45,611 nucleotides of DNA, taken from the NCBI GenBank assembly GCA_041391505.1, contig JAWKNW010000034.1, positions 1 to 45,611 of the forward strand, in the 5' to 3' direction. The stretch comes from Rhodothermales bacterium (GTDB lineage Bacteria; Bacteroidota; Rhodothermia; Rhodothermales; JAHQVL01). The notes under the pieces are model-generated. The model was not told the DNA's origin and did no database searches. It saw only the letters and a program-made list of their open reading frames with translations. This document shows, piece after piece, positions 1 to 7,832 of the stretch. How positions within the stretch are numbered: position 1 is the first letter of the stretch; each line of letters starts with the position of its first letter. Position numbers and translations under genes: made by a program.

Positions 1-256
1 GGCGCGGATCCGCGAATGCACGTTCCGGATCATGGCAGCTTGCGCACGATATCGTCCGGTCCGCCGAGAGTATCGGGTCGAAAAAGAGCCGTTTGCCCAG
101 TTCGACTTTCCGCTCGTCCAGGGGATTAAAATCGGGTACCGGCACCGGCGGAAACGTCGGTGGCACCCGGAGGCGAACTTCGTCGGCGTGGTCTGGCGCC
201 GCGAGGTCGCAACCGGCGAAAACGAGCAATAGAAGTAAACCAACAAGCGTTCGCAT
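1..256 (-). CDS. MauG/MbnH-like di-haem cytochrome c peroxidase lipoprotein (N-terminal part)
   Basis: The reverse strand opens with ATG at 256 and stays open to the window edge (85 residues). Residues 1-16 are a lipoprotein signal peptide ending in a lipobox (FAGC, Cys16), so the protein should be anchored in the periplasm. Residues 43-63 have the pattern that precedes the first haem in the cytochrome c peroxidase/MauG family (a GKRLFFDP block), followed by a c-type haem motif CASCH at 71-75. The family binds two haems and either reduces peroxide or oxidises a protein partner. It is the last gene of a minus-strand group: the MbnP-like gene ends 64 bases upstream. MbnH, a MauG relative, is known to modify MbnP, so an MbnH-like role is inferred from the pairing. 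The second haem site lies outside the window. Confidence 0.87.
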   Translation of the reverse strand, partial: MRTLVGLLLLLVFAGCDLAAPDHADEVRLRVPPTFPPVPVPDFNPLDERKVELGKRLFFDPILSADRTISCASCHDPERAFADPR

Positions 257-320
257 GACCGCACCTCGGCCGCGTGGGGCCGGGCCGGAGCGCTTGATAC
301 GCCCCGGCCCGCCACCGCTA

Positions 321-1175
321 TCAGTGGGTGTGGTCTCCGGAGAGAACGTGCACGCCGTGGAAGTCAAAGGCTTCCGGCGTCTTCGCGCTCACTTTTTCTG
401 CCACCGGGATATTGTTCATCGTATGGCAGATGTGTTGGGTCGGATCGCTGTAGTCTAGATCACCGAGAAACGCGGCATAGTCGATGATGACGTGAAGATC
501 GTTTTCCGAACCGGGGCCGAGTTCGAATTCCTGATCGAACGTCATCGTGTTGAGGAACATCGGCGTGCCCAGGTGGACATCCCACTGCGATTCCGGCGTG
601 CCGTCGCCGTCGGCATCGACGAGGCCGTCGAGACGGAGGAAGATGTAGCCGGCGTTCCACGACCAGTGGTTGTTGCGGTCGGTTTGGATGCCGAGGGGGT
701 GCGTCTCAGGAATCTGGGAAGCATCCACATTGTTCGAGAGACCGCCGATCCCCATCGTCACCTTGAAGCCCTTGTAGGTGCCGGGATCAACGTCCCCCAG
801 GTGATAGCTGGAGATGCTGGCGTCATGTTTGACGAGGACAATCTCTTCGTCCACCGTGTGCGCCACATCCGTGCCGTCCGTCAGCTTGGCCACTGTCGTC
901 AGCGGCGTCTCGGCCAGAAGGACATGCTCTGTGCCATCTTCCTTGACGAGCGTAATGCCGGAGAGGTACATCCGAGCCGACGCAATGGTCAACGTGCGGC
1001 CGTTCAGCGTGTACTGCTGAACCCCGTCTGCAATAAGCGGGGTACCGTTAAAAACGGCTTCCAGATCGAAATTGACTGCTGCCGGCTCATCGTCCTGTAC
1101 GGTCGTATCGCAGGCGGCAAAGGTGATCAGGATGAGGGCGATCAATCCAGAGCGGAAATAGGTAGTCGCGGTCAT
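321..1175 (-). CDS. MbnP-like periplasmic lipoprotein (copper-associated)
   Basis: This 284-residue protein starts at ATG 1175. An in-frame ATG six codons earlier is less likely because the later start puts the signal peptide at the N-terminus, with a lipobox FAAC at 19-22. The mature domain begins with a strand of the form NFDLEAVFNGTPL, continues with an ARMYLSGI segment, and has a HWSWNAGY motif near 170-177, all features I associate with the MbnP family. In studied MbnP proteins the partner haem enzyme MbnH oxidises a tryptophan to kynurenine and the product binds copper. Trp171 and Trp173 here are the natural candidates. The C-terminal part carries several His and one Cys (an HICH motif). 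It lies between a small His-rich protein and a MauG/MbnH-like gene on the same strand. Family membership is fairly sure; copper handling is inferred. Confidence 0.8.
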   Translation of the reverse strand: MTATTYFRSGLIALILITFAACDTTVQDDEPAAVNFDLEAVFNGTPLIADGVQQYTLNGRTLTIASARMYLSGITLVKEDGTEHVLLAETPLTTVAKLTDGTDVAHTVDEEIVLVKHDASISSYHLGDVDPGTYKGFKVTMGIGGLSNNVDASQIPETHPLGIQTDRNNHWSWNAGYIFLRLDGLVDADGDGTPESQWDVHLGTPMFLNTMTFDQEFELGPGSENDLHVIIDYAAFLGDLDYSDPTQHICHTMNNIPVAEKVSAKTPEAFDFHGVHVLSGDHTH

Positions 1176-1405
1176 GGGAATATCACAATCCAAAGGTGAA
1201 TGCGGGAGGATGCGGCGACACGACGTAGCCCGTGCTTACCTCGAAGCCAGACAAGCGCCAGGAAGCCGGGCAAGCGATGCTACGCGTGCCGGTCGTCCGC
1301 GGAATTAAGGATTCCAGATGGGGACCATGCAGGGTTGAAAGCGCAAAGACGCTGGGGCGGCCCCAGATCCGGGGCCGTCAGGACGCCACAAGGGGCGCCG
1401 TACGC
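1176..1405. other. 230-base gap inside the minus-strand copper-type group
   Basis: No convincing gene is visible on either strand. It contains a GC-rich hairpin at 1358-1377 (stem CGGCCCC/GGGGCCG, loop of 6) just downstream of the small His-rich gene. No T-run follows on the minus strand, so it is a weak terminator or RNA-stabilising candidate only. Confidence 0.4.
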
Positions 1406-1819
1406 TCAACCTATGGTGTGATAAAAGGGAGGTGCACGCGACTGAAATGCGCGAGGAGCATTATACGAGATCGACGCCACCGGAGGGAGCGGTGTGTAAC
1501 CCTGTGCGCTAAGCCGGCCGTGCTCGATGGGCGTGGGCACAGCGGGAGCCGCGAAGGTCGCAAAAAGCGCGGCGTATTCGCACGTAATCGACGCCATCGG
1601 CCCGTCCATGAAGATGGCGCGGGTCGGCATCTTCTCCGGCATGACCTGCGTCGGGGCATGCCCGGCGGCGTGATGATGGGTGGAAGCCGCGACGTACACA
1701 TCGCTCCACGCCATGAAGGCATAGTGCGATAGGGGGGCGAGCACAGTTCCCGTCAGGAAGGTGACGAGTATAAACGCCGAGCGGAGGTATGTACGACGGG
1801 CTAACATGACCGAGAACAT
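1406..1819 (-). CDS. Small His-rich membrane protein, possibly DUF2946-like
   Basis: The 137-residue protein has one clear hydrophobic segment near residues 13-33, then a His-rich stretch (three consecutive His near 48-50, another at 54) and a segment around ITCEYAALFATF. It ends shortly after an SRAPPF motif. This layout resembles short copper-associated membrane proteins of the DUF2946 type, which have an N-terminal membrane segment, His/Cys residues, a hydrophobic region and a terminal R-(A/G)-P-P. Only one Cys is present where those usually have a pair, so the assignment is tentative. ATG 1807 is an alternative start. It is the first gene of the minus-strand group that includes the MbnP-like and MauG/MbnH-like genes, which supports a metal-related role by context. 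Confidence 0.6.
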   Translation of the reverse strand: MFSVMLARRTYLRSAFILVTFLTGTVLAPLSHYAFMAWSDVYVAASTHHHAAGHAPTQVMPEKMPTRAIFMDGPMASITCEYAALFATFAAPAVPTPIEHGRLSAQGYTPLPPVASISYNAPRAFQSRAPPFYHTIG

Positions 1820-1855
1820 ACCTCACACGAATCTGAAATAAAAGCGGGGATTCAC

Positions 1856-2833
1856 CTACATATCCGCCGCATCGTCGGCCCGGCCCGGCGTCAACGCCAT
1901 ACGCACATTCCGGATAAAACCTTCGAATTTGGTTCTTTTAACCGGGTTCTTCCGAAAACGCTGTCGAAACGCTTCGATATCGAGCTCGATCCATTCCTGA
2001 AGCTCCGTATCGACGATGCCTTCGCGGGGCGCATACCGCGGCTCCCGGGTCGGCTTCCTGAACTTATTCCAGGGACACACATCCTGGCAGATGTCGCAGC
2101 CGAAGATCCAGTTACCGAGCTGCTGCTGGAGAGCCGGCGGGATATCGTCTTCCCGATGTTCGATGGTGAGGTAGGCGATGCACCGGTTGGCGTCGACGGC
2201 GTAGGGCTGGTAGATCGCGTCGGTCGGGCAGGCGTCGATGCATCGGGTGCAGGAGCCGCAATGATCGGGGATGGGGCCGTCGGGTTCGAGGGGCACGTCG
2301 ACGATCAATTCGCCGATAAAAAAATACGAGCCGAGGGTGCGACTGATGAGATTAGTGTGTTTGCCCATCCACCCCAGGCCGGCGCGGCGCGCCCAGGCCT
2401 TATCCATCACCGGAGCCGAATCGACAAAGGCGCGACCGGAGATGCCGCCGGCTTCGTCGTCGAGCCAGGCGTAGAGTTCGAGGAGTTTTTCCTTTAGCAC
2501 CTCGTGGTAGTCGTCGCCCCAGGCGTACCGGCTGATCCGGCCGATGTCCGGATCGGGTGGATGCTCTGCCGGCTGGTAGTAGTTGTGCAGTACGGAGATG
2601 ACCGTCTGTGCCCCGTCTACGAGGCGCCGGGGATCGACGCGTTTGTCGAAATGATTCGCCATCCACCCCATGGTGCCGTGGCGCCCTTCGGTGAGCCATT
2701 GTTCGAGGCGCAGCGCCTCGTCATCCAGCCGCTCCGCCAGAGAGACGCCGCAGGCGTCGAACCCCAGCCGGCGCGCTTCGGTTTTGAGCGCGTCGGTGAG
2801 TCGCCGGCGTGAGGCGGTGTCGAATCCAGGCAT
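1856..2833 (-). CDS. queG: Epoxyqueuosine reductase QueG
   Basis: QueG is a cytoplasmic cobalamin- and iron-sulfur-dependent enzyme that reduces epoxyqueuosine to queuosine in tRNA, the last step of queuosine synthesis. The 325-residue length is within the family range. Residues 137-149 carry the VDSAPVMDKAWA block that includes the proposed catalytic Asp (Asp138). Two 4Fe-4S binding sets follow: Cys192, 195, 198 and 202 in a CGSCTRC...CP arrangement, and Cys218, 246, 249 and 253 with the CDICQDVCPWN signature. Its start lies 51 bases downstream of the end of the preceding OmpA-family gene, so the two may be co-transcribed, although their functions are unrelated. I see no defect. Confidence 0.96.
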   Translation of the reverse strand: MPGFDTASRRRLTDALKTEARRLGFDACGVSLAERLDDEALRLEQWLTEGRHGTMGWMANHFDKRVDPRRLVDGAQTVISVLHNYYQPAEHPPDPDIGRISRYAWGDDYHEVLKEKLLELYAWLDDEAGGISGRAFVDSAPVMDKAWARRAGLGWMGKHTNLISRTLGSYFFIGELIVDVPLEPDGPIPDHCGSCTRCIDACPTDAIYQPYAVDANRCIAYLTIEHREDDIPPALQQQLGNWIFGCDICQDVCPWNKFRKPTREPRYAPREGIVDTELQEWIELDIEAFRQRFRKNPVKRTKFEGFIRNVRMALTPGRADDAADM

Positions 2834-2884
2834 GGCGTACGGGCAGGGATCGGGGGCGGGATCCGCAAGATACGCCCTCCGGCG

Positions 2885-4030
2885 TTACGGTTCGCGGTAG
2901 CCCGGGAACGAGGTGCAGGCCGCCATCTCCGATTCGACACGCCGGTTGAGCGCGCACGACGGATCCTCCTTGAGGTTGCACGGCAGGGCGGCCCCCACGG
3001 CACGCAGCGCGAGGCGTTCTTCCGCCACGCCGCCGCCGACGTAGTAGTCGAAGACAAATTCGCCGCGTTCGCGGGCGATGCGATAGGCTTCTTCGTGCGT
3101 GTCGCCGCCCTCGGTGTAGCCGACCACCTTGACGCAGCAGGCCGGGTTGGCGAGCAGCGCCTCGACATTCTCGTCGAGCAGCGCGCGGGACGCCGGCGAG
3201 AGGGTCGTCTCGGTCGGATCGAAATAGATGGTGTTCAGCTGCACGATGACGCAGCGATCCGGCAGGGTTTCCTGCGGGAGCGCGGGCGGTTCGTATGGCG
3301 GAAAGGTCATGGGATCCGGCAGGGGTAGCGGCGGCACCTCGTCGATCTTGGTTTCGATGCGGCGCAGGTTGAACTTGAGGCCGGCGAGCACGAGCGACGT
3401 GTTGTGCGGATTGCGGTTCGCGGCGTTGCGGACCACATAATTAAAATTGACCCGGAAGCTTACATCCACGAAGGCCGAGAATCGGGGCGAGAGTCCGTAG
3501 TTCATCCCCAGGCCCACGGGAATGGTAAACACCGAACGCGAAGGCCCGTTTTGCAAGCCGCCCGGCTGATTCAGCTGCCCGGTGGGCGCGCCGAACGGAT
3601 TGGCGATGAGGCCGCCGAACCCGGAGTAGACATACGGCAGCCAGCGGCTTTTCGACCCCGGCAGCGGCGTAAAGACGACCTGCGGCTCGAACCAGAACAG
3701 CTCGCGCTGCAAAAACTCATTCGTCGCGCTGGCGCCTTTCGCCCCGAAGTCGCTCAGGTTCGTGAGGCCGAACATCCCGCGAAAGAAAAACCGGTCGCGC
3801 ACGATCGGGAACGACCCCAGCAGCACTACGGCAGGGTCGCTGGCGTGGGTGTAGTTGGACGAAGAGCGCGCCTGCGACAGATCTTCCCGGCCGTAGTAGG
3901 TGAACATGCCGAAGGCGACGCCGATATGCGCCTGCGATCCGCGGAACGGGACACGCTGCGCCGAGGCGGGGCTGACGACGGGGAGGAATACAACGATAAA
4001 CGCGAATATGCGAAGGATCGAGCCTTTCAT
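2885..4030 (-). CDS. Outer-membrane barrel protein with OmpA-like C-terminal domain
   Basis: Starting at ATG 4030 gives 381 residues with a cleavable signal peptide (residues 1-25, ending ASAQ). Residues about 26-240 alternate polar and hydrophobic residues with many aromatic positions, as in an outer-membrane beta-barrel. A proline-rich linker (about 240-270) leads into an OmpA-like domain (about 275-375) recognisable from INTIYFDP-like and VKVVGYTEG-like strands and the ARERGEFV helix. OmpA domains normally bind peptidoglycan, so this protein would tether the outer membrane to the wall. The usual GHTD is GYTE here, with Asp shifted or replaced by Glu. It follows a second OmpA-family gene on the same strand, separated by a terminator. 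The reading frame extends upstream of 4030 without a better signal peptide. Confidence 0.82.
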   Translation of the reverse strand: MKGSILRIFAFIVVFLPVVSPASAQRVPFRGSQAHIGVAFGMFTYYGREDLSQARSSSNYTHASDPAVVLLGSFPIVRDRFFFRGMFGLTNLSDFGAKGASATNEFLQRELFWFEPQVVFTPLPGSKSRWLPYVYSGFGGLIANPFGAPTGQLNQPGGLQNGPSRSVFTIPVGLGMNYGLSPRFSAFVDVSFRVNFNYVVRNAANRNPHNTSLVLAGLKFNLRRIETKIDEVPPLPLPDPMTFPPYEPPALPQETLPDRCVIVQLNTIYFDPTETTLSPASRALLDENVEALLANPACCVKVVGYTEGGDTHEEAYRIARERGEFVFDYYVGGGVAEERLALRAVGAALPCNLKEDPSCALNRRVESEMAACTSFPGYREP

Positions 4031-4160
4031 GGCGTCATCCGGACCGAACGGACGGATGTGATGAGGGGATGTGAATGCTGTCAGCTGATATTCGTCACAT
4101 TCAAGAAGCCCCACGGTAGCAATGTTCCAGCAGGCGTGCGGCCGGCGCCCGCACCCCATA

Positions 4161-4198
4161 AAAAAAGGGGATCCGCCGAATCGGCGAATCCCCCTTTT
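4161..4198 (-). terminator. Rho-independent terminator after the PKD/OmpA gene
   Basis: A long, slightly imperfect inverted repeat (left arm 4161-4179, right arm 4181-4198) reads on the minus strand as a GC-rich hairpin followed by a run of seven T. It lies 30 bases past the stop codon of the PKD/OmpA lipoprotein gene. The A-run on the other side could let it work in both directions, but both neighbouring genes are on the minus strand. Confidence 0.85.
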
Positions 4199-4227
4199 CA
4201 AGACGGACACGTGTCAGAAAGCGTGGC

Positions 4228-5160
4228 TTAACGAACCGGGATCGTGTCTACACGACGATACTGTTCGATGCCTTCCTTCTTGCTCGTGGTGCCGGAGACG
4301 CGGCCCTTGCCGACGGCCATGGCGCGGCTGATGGCGATGCCATTGTCCGCATAGAACTGCTCGACGGCGCGCGCGCGGTCTTCCGAGAGGCTCTGCGCGT
4401 TGCGTTCGCCCGGAGCCGCATAGCCTTCAACGCGGACCGACGTATTCGGGCAGTCGTTGAGGATCTGCAGGTTCTCCTGGAGCGCGGCGCGGGCTTCCGG
4501 CGTGAGGACGCTCGAGTTGCGGGCGAAGTACGCGGCGTTCATTTCGATGACTTCGCTGCAGTATTCCGCTTCGAACACGTCGACGGTGATCGTCATCGAA
4601 CGCGTGTCCGAGCCGGCGCTGTTCGTCGTCGTCAGGGACACCGTATAGGTGCCCGGCGTGTCGAACGTATAGCTCGGATTGGCCGAGGTGCTGCTCCCCA
4701 TGTTGCCGAAGGACCAGCGATAGGTCAACGGCACATCGCCCCGCACGTTCGAGGTGAAGTTCACCGGGGTACGCGTGTTGGGGTTCTGGGGGTTGGCGCT
4801 GATCGTTACGATTTCAGCGGGCACAGGCGGGCGGAAAACAACAACCGTTGTTTCGCCGGAGTCCGGGCCTTTCTTGTTCGTGGCAGTAACGGTCACCGTA
4901 TAGGTGCCGGGCTGGCCGAACGAGTGGCTGGTGGACTGACCGATGCCGGTGCGGCTGTCGCCAAAGTTCCAGTTGTACTCGATGGGTTCGCTGGCATCTT
5001 CATTGATGTTCGCCATGAAGGTGCCGCTTTCATTCGTCCTCAAGCTGTCGGGCCCAGTCACCGAAAGAACCTCGACTGCGGTCTTGCAACCGACCATGCT
5101 CAAGGCACCGATGAAAAGCACACCCGTGAGCAAAAGCGAGGAGCGTAGTTGTTTCATCAT
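4228..5160 (-). CDS. PKD-repeat lipoprotein with divergent OmpA-like domain
   Basis: The start at 5160 (MMKQL...) is set by a good ribosome binding site and gives 310 residues. The signal peptide ends in a lipobox near SMVGC, so it should be a lipid-anchored envelope protein. Two PKD domains follow, each with the characteristic YxWxFG and PGTYTVxVTxTN strands (roughly residues 30-105 and 110-190). The C-terminal 110 residues are OmpA-like, with an LSEDRARAVEQFY helix that keeps the conserved Arg. The strand before it reads VEGYAAPGE, so the usual peptidoglycan-contacting Asp (GHTD in canonical OmpA) is Ala. PKD domains are usually binding or spacer modules. A Pal-like structural role is inferred. 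Confidence 0.85.
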   Translation of the reverse strand: MMKQLRSSLLLTGVLFIGALSMVGCKTAVEVLSVTGPDSLRTNESGTFMANINEDASEPIEYNWNFGDSRTGIGQSTSHSFGQPGTYTVTVTATNKKGPDSGETTVVVFRPPVPAEIVTISANPQNPNTRTPVNFTSNVRGDVPLTYRWSFGNMGSSTSANPSYTFDTPGTYTVSLTTTNSAGSDTRSMTITVDVFEAEYCSEVIEMNAAYFARNSSVLTPEARAALQENLQILNDCPNTSVRVEGYAAPGERNAQSLSEDRARAVEQFYADNGIAISRAMAVGKGRVSGTTSKKEGIEQYRRVDTIPVR

Positions 5161-5168
5161 GTCGTTTT

Positions 5169-5175
5169 TCTCCTT
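5169..5175 (-). promoter_or_regulatory. Ribosome binding site deciding the 5160 start
   Basis: On the minus strand AAGGAGA lies eight bases before ATG 5160. It is a strong Shine-Dalgarno match, and it rules out the longer reading frame that opens upstream. Confidence 0.8.
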
Positions 5176-5292
5176 GAGAGATATGTGATAATGCCGGTAA
5201 ATGGATTCCGTCTCGCGCGTCGGGTAGGCGATCGCTCGACGCAAGGACCTTTTGCCGGCCGGGAAATTAAGCACGTTAAGACCGTAATTGCC

Positions 5293-5321
5293 AGAAATTA
5301 CGATAAATTCTGCGTAATCAA
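5293..5321 (-). promoter_or_regulatory. Possible Bacteroidota-type promoter for the PKD/OmpA gene
   Basis: On the minus strand TTG (5321-5319) is followed 18 bases later by TAATTTCT (5300-5293). This is near the Bacteroidota sigma-A pattern of TTTG about 19-21 bases from TAnnTTTG. The match is partial, and the call rests mainly on its place in the AT-rich upstream region. Confidence 0.3.
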
Positions 5322-5553
5322 GGGCGTGGGTGATAAAATAGCCCCTTTTTAAGTAAACATGCCAGCAAATACCCGGCCATAGCTGGCATTCCAGCGCTGC
5401 AACGGCGTTACAGCGAAGGATCGCAACCGCGATCCCTGCGCGACTTCAACGGGTGAAAACGCGCACCGCCGGCCCTCTGGCGAAGTATCCGGCCCCGATT
5501 CCTGTGAATCGGGACAAGGCGGTGGGAGTGGATCGTCGCCGGGTTCAGCGTGT

Positions 5554-5808
5554 TCAGCTGAGCGCGTTCACGTTCTTTTCAAGCCGGCTCTTATAATGCG
5601 CCGCCTTGTTGGCATGCAGGATGCGCTTGGAAGCCAGGCGATCCAGATAGGCCTTGACGGCCGGCAGAAGCGCCAGCGCCTTTTCCTTATCCTTCTCGGA
5701 GGTCAATCGTTTGATCAAGGTGCGCATCTTGCTGCGATGCATCCGATTCGCTTCGGTGCGCCGCTCCGTCTGCCGCACGCGTTTCGCCGCTGATTTATGC
5801 TGTGGCAT
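5554..5808 (-). CDS. rpsT: 30S ribosomal protein S20
   Basis: The 84-residue, very basic protein begins MPQHKSAAKRVRQ and contains the NRMHRSKMRTLIK and GRLASKRILHANKAA-type helical blocks of S20 (here LDRLASKRILHANKAAHYKS). S20 binds the 5' domain of 16S rRNA in the small subunit. Length and order match the family. It is transcribed alone, away from the divergent M23 peptidase gene, with about 190 bases between the two starts. No Shine-Dalgarno sequence is visible before the ATG, as is common in Bacteroidota. Confidence 0.97.
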   Translation of the reverse strand: MPQHKSAAKRVRQTERRTEANRMHRSKMRTLIKRLTSEKDKEKALALLPAVKAYLDRLASKRILHANKAAHYKSRLEKNVNALS

Positions 5809-5999
5809 AGTTAGTAAGACTTGAAAAGAGTGAACTTGGCGCGATTTTTTCGCCCGCCATAAACCATACGGCTCCGCGTAATGTTTCCCGCAAGGATCTA
5901 TCGGACGCCTATTACATTATAGTTTCACGTTCGTGATCCCCTCGCTCTACGGCATGCCGGGAGGTGGATCGTGTCTGGGTTGTTACCTTTCAGGGCGAG

Positions 6000-6914
6000 A
6001 TGTTGTTCAAGTTTCTGTCCGAATTCATCCGGGGCATCCGGAGCACCTACACCATCATCGTGATGGATGAGCGGCAGATCCAGGATCCGCGGCAGTATCG
6101 GGTCAAATCGAGCCGATTCGTGCAGTTCTGGCTGTTCTCGCTCCTCCTGGCCGGCGCGGTGGCCATCAGCGTCGTGGCGTTCACCCCGTTGCGGGAGTTG
6201 ATCCCGAGCAACGGCACCGCCGAGATGCAGCGGCAGATCGTGGTCAACTCCCTGCGCGTGGCGTCGCTGCGGGATTCGCTCGAGGCCCAGCTGAGCTACG
6301 CCAGCCAGTTGCGCTCGCTCATGATGGGGCATGTCGATTCGACGCTGTTCGCGAAGGCCGAGGAACCCGTGAGCAACGCGACAATCGCGCAGCGCCAGCA
6401 ATCCCGGAGCACGTTCGAGCCGTCGTCCTCGTTCTGGACGGACCACGAGCAGCCGGCGCTGACGATCCCGAGCATGCCGGCGAATTTTATTCCGGGCCCA
6501 AAGTTGGCGGCAACCGCCGGCGCACAGTATCTTTCGAGCGTGCAGTTCCCGGCGTTACCCCCCGTCGAAGGTTTTCTGACGCGGGGCTTCGACGCAAGGA
6601 CAGGTCATTACGCCGTCGATGTCGCGGCTGAAGAAGGCAGCATCATCCGAGCAGTGGGCGACGGTTACGTCATCTTCGCTGATTGGACGCACGAGGGCGG
6701 CTATACCATCTCCGTCCAGCATGCGGACGGTTACGTGTCGGTTTACAAGCACGCCCAACAATTATTAAAACGCGTCGGCGACCGGGTGAGAAACCGCGAA
6801 GCGATTGCGCTCAGTGGCAATTCCGGCGAAATTACGTCGGGCCCACACTTGCACTTTGAGCTCTGGCTAAACGGATTGGCCCAGGACCCGCGCTATTTCT
6901 TCGTAGGGTGGTAG
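6000..6914 (+). CDS. M23 (LytM-type) peptidoglycan endopeptidase, membrane-anchored
   Basis: The 304-residue protein has a cytoplasmic N-terminus, one membrane segment near residues 41-61, a predicted coiled coil near 74-108, a low-complexity linker and an M23 domain at about 185-304. The zinc and catalytic motifs are present: His203 and Asp207 (HYAVD), His251 (YKH) and His283/His285 (GPHLHFE). Such enzymes cut peptide cross-links in the cell wall from the periplasm. A bactofilin gene follows after 28 bases; M23 peptidase/bactofilin pairs are a known shape-determining module in several bacteria. The reading frame continues upstream to 5964, but ATG 6000 is the better start. It heads the run that leads into the ATP synthase genes. 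Confidence 0.9.
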   Translation: MLFKFLSEFIRGIRSTYTIIVMDERQIQDPRQYRVKSSRFVQFWLFSLLLAGAVAISVVAFTPLRELIPSNGTAEMQRQIVVNSLRVASLRDSLEAQLSYASQLRSLMMGHVDSTLFAKAEEPVSNATIAQRQQSRSTFEPSSSFWTDHEQPALTIPSMPANFIPGPKLAATAGAQYLSSVQFPALPPVEGFLTRGFDARTGHYAVDVAAEEGSIIRAVGDGYVIFADWTHEGGYTISVQHADGYVSVYKHAQQLLKRVGDRVRNREAIALSGNSGEITSGPHLHFELWLNGLAQDPRYFFVGW

Positions 6915-6942
6915 CGCTCTATCCACGCAAACTCCACCAGTT

Positions 6943-7410
6943 ATGGCACTTTTCGGTAGCAATAAACAAGAACCCATGGCAAGGCAGCAAGTAACCAGCA
7001 TGCCCTCCCCCAGCCAGATCAATATGATCGGCGAGGGCACCGTATTCGAGGGTACGCTTCGTTCGGAAAGCGACCTGCGCATCAGCGGTCGTATCGTCGG
7101 CAAGCTTCACGTCGGTGGCAAGGCCATCGTGGCGACGGAGGGCGTCGTAGAGGGCGAGATGATGGCGACCAACGCCGAGGTAGCGGGCAGCGTCCAGGGA
7201 GAGATCCGGATCAAGGAGCTCCTGGTTCTCAAGGGCTCCGCGCGCGTCGACGGCAACATCGAGGCGGCGCGCCTGATCGTCGAGGAAGGCTCGATCTTCA
7301 ATGGCAAGTGCCAGATGACGAAGGAGACGGGCACGACGGCCAAGGTGCATCCCGTTTCGCAGGCGAACGCGCAGCACAACGAAAAACGCGTAGCCGCCGG
7401 CCAGGGCTGA
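6943..7410 (+). CDS. Bactofilin, polymer-forming cytoskeletal protein
   Basis: The 155-residue protein has a central domain (about 27-130) of short repeating beta-strands with regular glycines and hydrophobics, such as EGTVFEGTLRSESDLRISGRI and AEVAGSVQGEIRI, as in the right-handed beta-helix of bactofilins (DUF583). The ends are polar and unstructured. Bactofilins polymerise without nucleotide at the inner membrane and position cell-wall enzymes. The upstream neighbour is a membrane-anchored M23 peptidase, its likely partner. The downstream neighbour, atpZ, begins 15 bases later, so these genes may share a transcript with the ATP synthase. Confidence 0.94.
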   Translation: MALFGSNKQEPMARQQVTSMPSPSQINMIGEGTVFEGTLRSESDLRISGRIVGKLHVGGKAIVATEGVVEGEMMATNAEVAGSVQGEIRIKELLVLKGSARVDGNIEAARLIVEEGSIFNGKCQMTKETGTTAKVHPVSQANAQHNEKRVAAGQG

Positions 7411-7425
7411 TCGCGCACCGCCGCG

Positions 7426-7698
7426 ATGGCTTCCTCACCCCGATCCCCCCGCCCGACACACTGGCTCCAAGGCCTGGGAGGCGCACAGCGTTTCCTGGGC
7501 CTCGGCATTCAGGCCGGTGTGTCCGTGGCGTTTTATGTGGGCATAGGTCTCCTCCTCGATCGGCGTCTGGGAACCCTGCCCTGGCTCACCCTCCTCGGCG
7601 CAGGGCTCGGCATCGTCACGATGTTCGTCCTGTTTTTCCGCATCAACGCGCAGCTCAGTCAGGAACACGACGCCCGCGAAAAAGACGCAGAAGGCTGA
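7426..7698 (+). CDS. atpZ: AtpZ-family small membrane protein of the ATP synthase cluster
   Basis: The 90-residue protein has two membrane segments (about 24-45 and 52-72) joined by the short LLDRRLGTLPWLT loop, the usual form of AtpZ/AtpI-like proteins encoded ahead of F-type ATPases. The second segment ends in VLFFRINAQL. Members are thought to help c-ring assembly or to form a Mg/Ca transport unit with AtpI; neither role can be read from sequence. It starts 15 bases after the bactofilin stop codon. The following gene encodes the AtpI-like partner. Confidence 0.82.
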   Translation: MASSPRSPRPTHWLQGLGGAQRFLGLGIQAGVSVAFYVGIGLLLDRRLGTLPWLTLLGAGLGIVTMFVLFFRINAQLSQEHDAREKDAEG

Positions 7699-7702
7699 TT
7701 CC

Positions 7703-7720
7703 GCGCCCCGGAGGCGCTTT
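7703..7720 (+). terminator. Weak hairpin after atpZ
   Basis: A short stem GCGCC/GGCGC with a five-base loop is followed by TTTCATTT. It could slow or partly end transcription between atpZ and the AtpI-like gene, but the stem is only five base pairs. Confidence 0.3.
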
Positions 7721-7832
7721 CATTTAGAATTCACCGGAAAAACCCTGTTATCGGGGCGCTTTCTTGGCGTTAGTGCGTTTTTCAGGCGGTTCTTTTGAAC
7801 GAGCTGTATTTGAAGACGAGCAGATCCATCCG

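Larger units (their letters stand above)
5161..5553. other. 393-base intergenic region between rpsT and the PKD/OmpA gene
   Basis: No gene is evident. The rpsT-proximal half has two perfect hairpins: 5494-5513 (stem CCCGATTC/GAATCGGG, loop of 4) and 5418-5435 (stem GGATCGC/GCGATCC, loop AACC). Neither has a T-run on the minus strand; either could end or stabilise the rpsT transcript. The other half (about 5265-5350) is AT-rich compared with its surroundings and probably holds the promoter of the PKD/OmpA gene. Confidence 0.5.

Noticed and set aside
1250..1285. Cobalamin riboswitch-like GCCAGGAAGCC on the plus strand
   Set aside because: It resembles a B12 box only in part, lacks the other conserved elements and points away from the minus-strand genes.
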